Shown here piece after piece: positions 44,375 through 51,863 of a DNA stretch of 64,000 nt. The number at the start of each line of letters is the position of its first letter. The first letter of the stretch is position 1. Location of the stretch: NCBI GenBank assembly GCA_007134875.1, contig SLJY01000005.1:17726-81725 (forward strand). Direction: 5' to 3'. The notes under the pieces are model-generated. The model made no database searches. It saw only the letters and a program-made list of their open reading frames with translations, and had not been told where the DNA came from. The DNA is from Desulfobacterales bacterium. GTDB lineage: Bacteria > Desulfobacterota > Desulfobacteria > Desulfobacterales > Desulfosalsimonadaceae. Made by a program: the position numbers and the translations under genes.

Positions 44375-45073
44375 ATGAGACACGTCATATGGACTGTTTT
44401 CGCAGCAATATTGATCCTGGCGGTCTGCCAGGCCTTTACAGCGGAAAGGGGGTACGCCATGAAGCCAAACACGGACGGGGATGTCATTTCGCTGCCGGAG
44501 CCGGCAAAAGACGGTGCGATATCCGTTGAAAAAGCGCTTGCAGAGCGGCGATCCACGAGATCTTTCACCGACAGGCCGCTGACCCGGCAGGATGTAGCCC
44601 AGCTCCTCTGGGCCGCCCAGGGGATTACCGGCAAGCGTGGATTTCGAACCGCTCCGTCGGCCGGGGCGCTTTTCCCGTTGGAGATTTATCTGGCCGCCGG
44701 CAACGTGGAAAATGTGCCTACGGGATTGTATCATTACCGGGCCGAATCCCACGATCTGGAGCGCGTGAGCGGCGGGGACCATCGCTCGAGCATCGCGGAG
44801 GCGGCCCTCGGCCAGGGGGCGGTCCGGAACGCCCCGGCCCTGTTTCTTTTTACCGGTGTTTTCCCCCGCACCATGGAAAAATACGGCCGAAGAGGCATGC
44901 AGTATGTTTTCATGGAAGCCGGGCACGCGGCCCAGAACCTGCTGTTGCAGGCCGAAGCCATGGGACTCGGCCATGTACCGATCGGGGCGTTCAACGACGA
45001 GGTGATGGGGGAAATCCTGAAACTCAGGGAAGCAACCCATCCCCTGTATATCCTGCCGGTGGGGCACCGATAG
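44375..45073 (+). CDS. Exported SagB/ThcOx-type nitroreductase-family flavoprotein
   Basis: 232 residues. Signal peptide (HVIWTVFAAILILAVCQAFT-A) then the SagB-type nitroreductase fold: ALAERRSTRSFTDRPLTRQD near 52 for FMN phosphate binding, LLWAAQGITGKRGFRTAPSA near 77, GALFPLEIYLAAG near 97 and the C-terminal AEAMGLGHVPIGAFND. The enzyme family uses FMN to oxidise azolines or reduce other substrates; no cyclodehydratase (YcaO) is nearby, so peptide modification is not supported. An export signal on such an enzyme is less usual. ATG at 44375 follows AGGGGGT. Confidence 0.85.
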   Translation: MRHVIWTVFAAILILAVCQAFTAERGYAMKPNTDGDVISLPEPAKDGAISVEKALAERRSTRSFTDRPLTRQDVAQLLWAAQGITGKRGFRTAPSAGALFPLEIYLAAGNVENVPTGLYHYRAESHDLERVSGGDHRSSIAEAALGQGAVRNAPALFLFTGVFPRTMEKYGRRGMQYVFMEAGHAAQNLLLQAEAMGLGHVPIGAFNDEVMGEILKLREATHPLYILPVGHR

Positions 45074-45084
45074 ACGCTGCACCG

Positions 45085-45139
45085 GCAAGCCTTGATCCTG
45101 GACCTTCTACTAAGCCGTCAGATCGCGACTTTTTACGAG
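45085..45139 (+). repeat. Family A element, right-end copy (A12)
   Basis: CAAGCCTTGATCCTGGACCT, TCTACTAAGCCGTCAGATCG and CGACTTTTTACGAG. It occupies almost the whole gap between the nitroreductase stop and the activase stop. Confidence 0.8.
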
Positions 45140-45151
45140 TGTGTCAATGTA

Positions 45152-48100
45152 TTAGTTCCGGTCGGCCATCATCCGCTCATGGAGGCGCTCCGCGTGGAGA
45201 CAGAATGCCTCCAGCTTGGCCTCGATCAACTGGGGATACGGCGACCCGTCGGTTTCAATGGCAAGAAACGGCAGCCGTTCGATATCGGACAGGACGGTTT
45301 CCAGGTTTTTTTTGCCGTTTAGGGTTCTGAGCTTGTCCGAGCGGGTCATGACCTCGGAGAGGATCGATTCGGAGATGCGGTTGGGCATGCAGCCGAACGG
45401 TCCGATGATGATCACCCCGGAAACCTCGGATGCGACTTCCGTCAGGGAACTGCCCACCGTGAGTATCGCCTCTCCGCTGAACGTAGGGGAAACATAGGGC
45501 ATTGCATTTTCTATGACCGTTTTGACATCCGCGCTCCGGGCATGGACAACCCCGGATCGCGTCAGGGTGGCCTGGATCTGTTTTTCATAGCGACTCATCA
45601 GTTTGCTTCTCAGGTAAAAGCGCAGCCGCTCTTTCCAGTTCATCCGGTGTTCGTTCCTGTTCACGCCCGCGTTGTATTCCAGGTAGTGAATCCATTCGGA
45701 GACCGGAGAGCACATTACCGCAAAACCCTTTTCAGCGAGCCGCTCCGTGAGATGCTGTCGGGAAAGGCCGTCTCTGCGGACAAAGATTTCCCCGGTCAGC
45801 AAAATGGTGGGCACTTCGGCGGGGTGTCGTTTCATGGGGATATCCCCAAGGGCGGCAGCCGTTTCTTCCAGCTGCCTGCGGATCGACTTGAAATTGCCGT
45901 GTTCCATTTCTTCGACAATCCGAACCCACTGGTTTTCGAATACCACCATCCCCTGTTCCGGATCAACGGCATTGGCCAGGATCATGGATCGGGCGTCCTC
46001 CATGAAATCGGATATGACAATCGCCCACCACGCCTTGTAATAATTGAAAGACCCCTCGATGCCGTAATACGAATTGTCAGCTGTAAGGGAAAAGATCGCC
46101 ACATCGGGTAACTGCAGACGCCGGACCAGGTCCTCCATGAAGATCGAATACTGCCCGAACCGGCAGGGGCCGGAAGCAGATGCCATAAAGTATACCAGCA
46201 CTTCGTCGTCCCGCTTTTCATTGTAAGCGAAATTGAGCAGCTTGCCGGTCGTCAGAATCAGCGGCAGGCATTCCTTGCAGGATGTATTGGCCCTGCCGAG
46301 CTTGAGAACCGTTTCGTCGGCAGGCGGATGATGCACGACGTTGAAACCGGCATCCCGGAAGACCGCGGCGAACAGTTCCGTTCCCAGCCTCCCCATGGAC
46401 GGTATCAGAAAGCGCACCCTGGGATCTGTCATGGGCAGAATCTTGCCGTTGGAGGTTACGACCTTCGGCACGCCGTTTTCCACAATCGTCCGGGCGGGCC
46501 TGAACGCGCCGCCGGTCGCGGCCTTTTTTGTGCCGACAAGCAGCTGGCGGTACTCGCTTACAATGTCCAGAAACGCCTCGATCCGGGTTTCGATGCCGGC
46601 ATCGGCCGTGTGGCTGTCCAACTCCAGGGTCAGCGTTGGCTTGAGCCCCATGATATCCCGGAAATAACCGATGATAAACGAATCGGGGCCACACGAAAAA
46701 TTCGTAATATAGGTCCCGAAAAGCTGCTCATGGCGCTTGACGAACCTGGCGGCCTGGAGGATGCGCTGTCCCATTCCCCAGTACATATGACGCTTTGAGG
46801 GCTCATCCTCGATGGGCAGAAAATCGAGCGGAATCACCTGGACACCCCGGGAGGCCAGCTTATGGGGAATCCCCATGTTGGCCCCTTCCACGAATGCATT
46901 GTAGGGACGGCCAAAAATAACCACCGCGATTTTTTCCGGCTCATCCGCAAGGGAGGCAAGCACCTGCCGTCCGAGCCTGCGCATTTCATCGAGACATGCC
47001 TTCTGGCGGCTCAAAGCTTTATCGAAAGCTCTTTTTGCCGATGACGAATCGATACCCATTTTCTGGGCCACCTCGATCATCGGGGTTTCCGCCTCCTCCA
47101 TGCCCCGCATCATGTTGATAAACGGCTTGATCATAACCGTATTCTTTTTTTCCAACTCGGCAATGGCGTTTCTGAACGTGATTGAGAGATAATAAGGCTC
47201 CGCCTGGACGAACGGGCATACTTGGGACTCCGGGTGATTGTTGGTCGTGGGGATTCCCCGGATCTGCGGTAGAAAGATATAATCCAGGGAAGGCAGGGTT
47301 TTCAGCAACGAATAAAAATACCCGTGGGCAAGCTCCGCCGGATGGCAGAACGCGGCATTTCGCATGTCCAACCCGGCATGGGACACCTGCTGCGGCAGTA
47401 CCGGTTCGTATCCGATTTCCCTGAAAAACGTGGCAAAAAACGGGTAATAGGTTTCAATGAGAAAGCTCCGGTTGAGCCCGACCCTTCCGCGGACCGGGGG
47501 CCCCTCCCCGTCTCCGGGGGCAAACCGCTCAAGCACCATCTTTTCACGGGTGCTGACCAAGTCCAGGTTTTTTATATCGTATCGGATATTGTTACGGATA
47601 TTGTAGTAGCGGTTGCAGGCCCCGCCGAAAGCGTATTTTTTCCCTTCCAGCGCCATGACCGCAATTTCGCAGCCCCTGTCGCACTTCTCCCGCCCCCCCT
47701 TGCAGGTAAAGCTCTTTTTGTAAGTGGCCTCGCGGGCGGCAAGCTGTTCAAGGTCGAAGCGCTTTTTTTCCAGCAATCCGATGGAAAGGCGTTTTTCTAT
47801 CTCCAATGCCACGCCGAAAGCGCCCATAAGGCCGGGTTCCGGCGGGACGATGATCGGCTTTCCGGACAGGGAGGCCATGGCCAGAGGGACGGCATGATTG
47901 TAGCAAACCCCTCCCTGCATGAAAACTTTTTCTCCAACCGGCCGATTACCCTTCACCCGGTTGATATAGTTCATGCAGATGGAATAGACCAGACCGGCCA
48001 CGACGTTTTCGTGTTTTACGCCCTCATGGATGGCGGTTTTAATATCCGATGAGATAAAAGCGGCGCATTGATCATTGAAATTGGGCGGTGCATCCCCGGT

Positions 48101-49525
48101 GACTGCCACTTCTGCAATTTTTTCCACCGGAAGGCCCAGCGTTTCATAGGCTGATTCGGCCAGAAATGAACCGGTACCCGCAGAGCACGCTTCATTCATG
48201 GCGTAGTCGGACGGCACGCTGTTGGTGATATAGGTATATTTTGCGTCCTGCCCCCCGATTTCGAATAGGGTGTCCACATCCGGATCGAAGTGAACCGCGG
48301 CCGCGGCGTGCGCGATGATTTCATTGATCACCCCGTCCGTCAGGGCATGAAGGCCCGCTATCTGCCGGCCGGATCCGCAGACACCTAACCCGATGATGGT
48401 GATCTCGTCGGGATCGACGGATTCTTCCACCTGCTCCAGCAGCCTGCGATAGCATTCACGGGAAGCGCCGATGGGATTGCCGTGGGTATTAAGATACTCG
48501 GATGCAACGATGGCATGATCGTCGGTTCTAAGCAAAACGGCCTTGGTTGTGGTGGATCCGACATCGAGGCCCAGTATGAACGTGTCATTGGGGCGGGCTT
48601 CCCCCCGTTCCATGGTCTTGAATTCAACCATGTTCTCGAAGTTGCGCAGGGGCTCCAGGATATCGAAGGATGCAGCCCCGCTGATAATGAGATCTTCAAA
48701 GCCCGGAAATGAGAGGGTTTCGTTGTCGAGACCCCAGAGCGCCGCGCCCGTTGCCTCGAAAAACACGGCGCAGTCCGGAACGATGAGATTGGGAAGTGAT
48801 TGTTCCATGTAATCGATCATCATCCGGTTTCCGCTCGAACCGCCGACGATCATGATATGTTCCCTGGGAATGTTTTTCACCAGTTCCACGACCTTGTTCG
48901 CCATCATCCGGCACAGGCCCGCAGTGACCCGCGAACGGGGTACGCCCTTGTTGATGGCATGGGTACAGTCCGACTTGCAGAATACCGAACACCGGCCGGA
49001 GACCTCGTAGGGCGTTTCGGAAGAGGACCACCGGGCGGCATCCTCCAGGCTCACCCCCATTCGCTTGAGCTGCTGGATGAAAAACTCCCCGGTACCGGAG
49101 GCGCACTTGTTCCCGGTCAGCACGTTGGATATGCGGCCGTAATCGTCAAGCACGTAAACCATGAAGGTCTCCCCGCCGCAGGATACCACCGCAGGGCAAT
49201 GGGTATCTTTCGGCCGGGCGAACCGGTATGCCAGTTCGACCGCTTCCGGTTCGGAAATGGTCGAAAGATTGACAAAGTGCCGGAAACGTCGGCCGGTTGC
49301 CACAATCCGATCGATTCCGTCCAGGTCGAATCGCTTAAGGGATTCAACAAGAGTCTTTCTCGGATCACCGCCGTGAGGCGTTTCGATATGGGTGACGATG
49401 GAAGGCTTGTTTCCCGACGATTTCGTCTTGCCGTATCCTTCCGCTCCTTCAAGCGCAACGATGGAAACGGTGGATGCGCCTATGCAAATGCCAAGTGTAT
49501 TCAAAATTGCCGTCATTTCATTCAT
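45152..49525 (-). CDS. Giant fused acyl-CoA dehydratase activase (two BadF/HgdC domains plus DUF2229 and dehydratase-like part)
   Basis: 1457 residues. Two ASKHA ATPase domains stand in tandem: the first (about 8-285) with GICIGASTVSIVALEG, KCASGTGEFFIQQL and GRCSVFCKSDCTH, the second (about 318-590) with LGLDVGSTTTKAVLL and ACSAGTGSFLAESAYE. The CxxGTG-type Cys residues are those that hold the [4Fe-4S] cluster of 2-hydroxyglutaryl-CoA dehydratase activases. A Cys-rich link (CKGGREKCDRGCEI near 608), a DUF2229 part and a HgdB-like part (SGPCRFGQYSIF near 1120) follow. Such proteins activate radical-type reductases or dehydratases by ATP-driven electron transfer. No partner dehydratase is beside it, and its own C-terminal half may be the target. 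Confidence 0.9.
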   Translation of the reverse strand: MNEMTAILNTLGICIGASTVSIVALEGAEGYGKTKSSGNKPSIVTHIETPHGGDPRKTLVESLKRFDLDGIDRIVATGRRFRHFVNLSTISEPEAVELAYRFARPKDTHCPAVVSCGGETFMVYVLDDYGRISNVLTGNKCASGTGEFFIQQLKRMGVSLEDAARWSSSETPYEVSGRCSVFCKSDCTHAINKGVPRSRVTAGLCRMMANKVVELVKNIPREHIMIVGGSSGNRMMIDYMEQSLPNLIVPDCAVFFEATGAALWGLDNETLSFPGFEDLIISGAASFDILEPLRNFENMVEFKTMERGEARPNDTFILGLDVGSTTTKAVLLRTDDHAIVASEYLNTHGNPIGASRECYRRLLEQVEESVDPDEITIIGLGVCGSGRQIAGLHALTDGVINEIIAHAAAAVHFDPDVDTLFEIGGQDAKYTYITNSVPSDYAMNEACSAGTGSFLAESAYETLGLPVEKIAEVAVTGDAPPNFNDQCAAFISSDIKTAIHEGVKHENVVAGLVYSICMNYINRVKGNRPVGEKVFMQGGVCYNHAVPLAMASLSGKPIIVPPEPGLMGAFGVALEIEKRLSIGLLEKKRFDLEQLAAREATYKKSFTCKGGREKCDRGCEIAVMALEGKKYAFGGACNRYYNIRNNIRYDIKNLDLVSTREKMVLERFAPGDGEGPPVRGRVGLNRSFLIETYYPFFATFFREIGYEPVLPQQVSHAGLDMRNAAFCHPAELAHGYFYSLLKTLPSLDYIFLPQIRGIPTTNNHPESQVCPFVQAEPYYLSITFRNAIAELEKKNTVMIKPFINMMRGMEEAETPMIEVAQKMGIDSSSAKRAFDKALSRQKACLDEMRRLGRQVLASLADEPEKIAVVIFGRPYNAFVEGANMGIPHKLASRGVQVIPLDFLPIEDEPSKRHMYWGMGQRILQAARFVKRHEQLFGTYITNFSCGPDSFIIGYFRDIMGLKPTLTLELDSHTADAGIETRIEAFLDIVSEYRQLLVGTKKAATGGAFRPARTIVENGVPKVVTSNGKILPMTDPRVRFLIPSMGRLGTELFAAVFRDAGFNVVHHPPADETVLKLGRANTSCKECLPLILTTGKLLNFAYNEKRDDEVLVYFMASASGPCRFGQYSIFMEDLVRRLQLPDVAIFSLTADNSYYGIEGSFNYYKAWWAIVISDFMEDARSMILANAVDPEQGMVVFENQWVRIVEEMEHGNFKSIRRQLEETAAALGDIPMKRHPAEVPTILLTGEIFVRRDGLSRQHLTERLAEKGFAVMCSPVSEWIHYLEYNAGVNRNEHRMNWKERLRFYLRSKLMSRYEKQIQATLTRSGVVHARSADVKTVIENAMPYVSPTFSGEAILTVGSSLTEVASEVSGVIIIGPFGCMPNRISESILSEVMTRSDKLRTLNGKKNLETVLSDIERLPFLAIETDGSPYPQLIEAKLEAFCLHAERLHERMMADRN

Positions 49526-49890
49526 CCGGTTTTATATGGGTCAAATAAGATGTATTCGTAAACGTCGCGATCTTCTTATGCTTTGTCAATGTTCAGAATC
49601 AAGGCTTGATGCGCTCATTTGGCTTTCCAAAGCAGCACCAGCAATATAACACATTGATTTTAATAATTTTATAAAAATAACTAAAAATGTATAAATCTAA
49701 TAAATAAACCAAAAGAAGGAAGGATGTCAAGGGAGCAAATGAGGGGCAACGCGTGCGCAGCGTTTCGGGGGCAACACCGGGATGGTATATCGCTAATTAT
49801 ATGGAAGCACCTCGTCTTGGTTGACAATTTCAAAGTCATATACCAATATACATTCTTTTAAGGTCCCAACAACCAGGAAAGGAATAACCA
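49526..49890. other. AT-rich divergent promoter region
   Basis: It separates the activase (minus) and the small unknown gene (plus). A reverse family A end is at 49555-49609 and TTGACA at 49821-49826 with AT-rich TATACA at 49847-49852 (20-base spacing, longer than ideal) may be a promoter of the small gene. No other gene is seen. Confidence 0.5.
49555..49609 (-). repeat. Family A element, degenerate right end (A13)
   Basis: TTCGTAAACGTCGCGATCTT, TTGTCAATGTTCAGAATCAA and GGCTTG match the reverse complement of the right end with a few changes. Confidence 0.6.
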
Positions 49891-50184
49891 ATGCCCGATA
49901 ATAGCAAAAAGGATCAATGGCTGTATGTTGCCGTGGAAAGTCCCGGAGGGGAGGAAAAGTTCGTGGGTCTGTACGATAAACAAGCGGATATCTCTTATAT
50001 TCCCGCTTTCGAAAGCAAGGAAGACGCACTTGCCGCCCTTGCGAACCTGCCGAGGCGGGAGGGAAAGCAATATGAGGTTCAGGCCGTGCTGGCCGATATT
50101 CTTTGTGAAGAAGCACGGAAAAACGGTTTTCTTGTTTTTCTGACCGATGGGGATGGCCTGATGCGCGGCCAGGTCGAGGCGTGA
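49891..50184 (+). CDS. Small acidic protein of unknown function
   Basis: 97 residues, preceded by AGGAAAGGAATAACC, a good ribosome binding site, at ATG 49891. I do not recognise a family. Sequence features: QWLYVAVESPGGEEKFVGLY and ISYIPAFESKEDALAALANL, then a helical part ending GFLVFLTDGDGLMRGQVEA; this looks like a small alpha/beta protein comparable in shape to SseB-like domains, but that is a guess. No signal peptide. It is convergent with the DHH-CBS gene, 10 bases apart. Confidence 0.75.
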   Translation: MPDNSKKDQWLYVAVESPGGEEKFVGLYDKQADISYIPAFESKEDALAALANLPRREGKQYEVQAVLADILCEEARKNGFLVFLTDGDGLMRGQVEA

Positions 50185-50194
50185 TACGACCGGT

Positions 50195-51493
50195 TCATTC
50201 CGGGAGCGTATCGTAGAAAAAGCGCATCGCGTCGGTCCGGGATATGATCCCGATTACGCGGTCGTTTTCGATGACCGGCAGACGGCCCACATCGTGTTTC
50301 ACCATCAGTCTGGCGGCGTGCATCGGGCTTTTATCCGGCGTGATGGTCACCAGGTTCGTGCTCATGAAGGCCTTGACCGGGGATTTCAACTGGTTTTTTT
50401 TCTTTACCTTCCTGAAATCTCTTCTCGAAATAACGCCTACCAGTCTCCCGTCGTCAATCACGGGGAGCCCCGTGCACCCCTTGTCCTCCAGAAGCCTTGA
50501 CACCTCGGACATGGGCGTATCCGAGGCAATGGAACTGACCGGGTATGACATGAGGTCGAAAATCTGGATGGAGCTTTCCTGGTTGCCCTTGAGCAGCTCT
50601 GCGATCCATTCTTTCAGCGCTTCCGGGTTGACTGCTTTGAGCATTGCCGATCCCGCACCGGGATGACCGCCGCCTCCCATGGACCGCATTACAGAGCCGA
50701 TATTGACATCCGGGGTGCCGCTGCGCCCGATGACGATGCATTTCCCGTTTTCCTCGTGGACGAAAATGCCGAACGCAACATCCACGTTCAGGATATCGCG
50801 GTACATGTGGACAACCAGGGATAGGTTGTTTACATGTCCGCTGATCCGGGTGGTGTTGATGCTGGTTTTCCAGTTGTTGATCATCGAGCGATCAGCGGTT
50901 TTGAGCATCTCGAAGAGGACTTCCTTCTGCTTTTGCCCGTACGCTGGCTGTAAAAGGGTTCTCAAAATGCCCAGATCCGCACCGGACTCCAGAAGAAAAG
51001 CGGCGGCCCGGGCATCCTCCGAGGTGGTGGAAGGGAACATCAGGCTGCCCGTATCCTCGTAGAGGCCGCAAAGAAAAAGCGTCGCCTGGATAGGAGACAG
51101 CTCGATTCCCTTTTGCCGGATGCCCCGAAGCAGCAGGGTGATGGTTGCGCCCACCGGTTCCTGGCATGCCCACGCAGGGGAAAGATTGCACTTGCTTTCA
51201 TGATGATCCCAGACGAGTATCTCCAGGCCGGCCCTCTCTTTCAGATCGTCCATCCGGTCCAGCCGCTCCCATTGATTGGTATCGACCACGATCAGGCGCT
51301 CGACGGCATCCATGTCGACATCCTCGGTGCGGCGCAGGTTGAACAGATCCTTGTGGATTGATAAAAAAGCCTTGATGTTTGGGTTGTGGGCCTTGGGAAG
51401 CACGGGCACTGCTTCAGGATACAGCAGGGTGGCGGCAACCAGCGAGGCAAGGCCGTCAAAATCGGTGCTCCTGTGGGTGGTGACAATCTGCAT
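50195..51493 (-). CDS. DHH-DHHA1-CBS-CBS protein (like the N-terminal half of bacterial CBS/poly(A)-polymerase-family proteins)
   Basis: 432 residues. DHH motifs: THRSTDFDGLASL at the start, VVDTNQW near 72 and WDHHES near 96; DHHA1 motif MGGGGHPGAGSAML near 285; then two CBS domains (about 310-370 and 372-432: LLEDKGCTGLPVIDDGRLVG and MVKHDVGRLPVIENDRVIGI). In many Desulfobacterota and relatives this block is followed by a tRNA nucleotidyltransferase/poly(A) polymerase domain giving about 880 residues; here the protein stops after the second CBS domain and no such domain follows. CBS domains usually bind adenine nucleotides and may control the phosphoesterase. Confidence 0.88.
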   Translation of the reverse strand: MQIVTTHRSTDFDGLASLVAATLLYPEAVPVLPKAHNPNIKAFLSIHKDLFNLRRTEDVDMDAVERLIVVDTNQWERLDRMDDLKERAGLEILVWDHHESKCNLSPAWACQEPVGATITLLLRGIRQKGIELSPIQATLFLCGLYEDTGSLMFPSTTSEDARAAAFLLESGADLGILRTLLQPAYGQKQKEVLFEMLKTADRSMINNWKTSINTTRISGHVNNLSLVVHMYRDILNVDVAFGIFVHEENGKCIVIGRSGTPDVNIGSVMRSMGGGGHPGAGSAMLKAVNPEALKEWIAELLKGNQESSIQIFDLMSYPVSSIASDTPMSEVSRLLEDKGCTGLPVIDDGRLVGVISRRDFRKVKKKNQLKSPVKAFMSTNLVTITPDKSPMHAARLMVKHDVGRLPVIENDRVIGIISRTDAMRFFYDTLPE

Positions 51494-51526
51494 ACACGCT
51501 CCGGAACGGAAGTGAGATAGTGATGA

Positions 51527-51571
51527 ACGTATAAAGCTGCGATCAGACGGCTTTGTAAAAGTTCAAGATTA
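51527..51571 (-). repeat. Family A element, right-end copy (A14)
   Basis: GTATAAAGCTGCGATCAGAC then GGCTTTGTAAAAGTTCAAGA, reverse orientation, 34 bases upstream of the DHH-CBS start. Confidence 0.7.
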
Positions 51572-51718
51572 GTATTTGTCTACTTTCCGGTAAGATACCT
51601 TCATCCGCCCATTGCCCCGACGAGTTTTTGTATTATCCGTCATCCTCAAAAATGATTCAAGTGTTTTTCGTTTTTTTTGCATATCATTCCTTTGCAACTG
51701 ATTTTACATGATACTATC

Positions 51719-51747
51719 TTGACACGCCCTGTAGGATCGATTATTGT
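51719..51747 (+). promoter_or_regulatory. Sigma-70-type promoter of the PilZ protein gene
   Basis: TTGACA (51719-51724), 17-base spacer, TATTGT (51742-51747), giving a leader of about 110 bases that contains a degenerate family A left end. Confidence 0.6.
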
Positions 51748-51761
51748 CCATAGAACAAGCG

Positions 51762-51800
51762 CGACAATTTCGTAAAATGTTAGATATTCGCTCCCGGCGT
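51762..51800 (+). repeat. Family A element, degenerate left end (A15)
   Basis: GACAATTTCGTAAAATGTTA then GATATTCGCTCCCGGCG aligns with the left end TGACGGCTTCGTAAAACGTC-CAATATCTGCG with several changes. Confidence 0.4.
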
Positions 51801-51863
51801 AATCTTTGAAGCGTTTCCCGTACGAATACCCCATCACAATCAGGCTGACAGCATCGGATACCA

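Larger units (their letters stand above)
51494..51863. other. Gap before the PilZ protein gene
   Basis: A reverse family A end (51527-51571), an AT-rich part, a good promoter (51719-51747) and a degenerate family A left end (51762-51800) are visible. A 72-codon open frame on the minus strand here (51864-51646) reads through the element and is not supported. Confidence 0.6.

Noticed and set aside
44348..45088. 246-codon minus-strand open frame opposite the nitroreductase gene
   Set aside because: Antisense shadow; the plus-strand gene has signal peptide, motifs and ribosome binding site.
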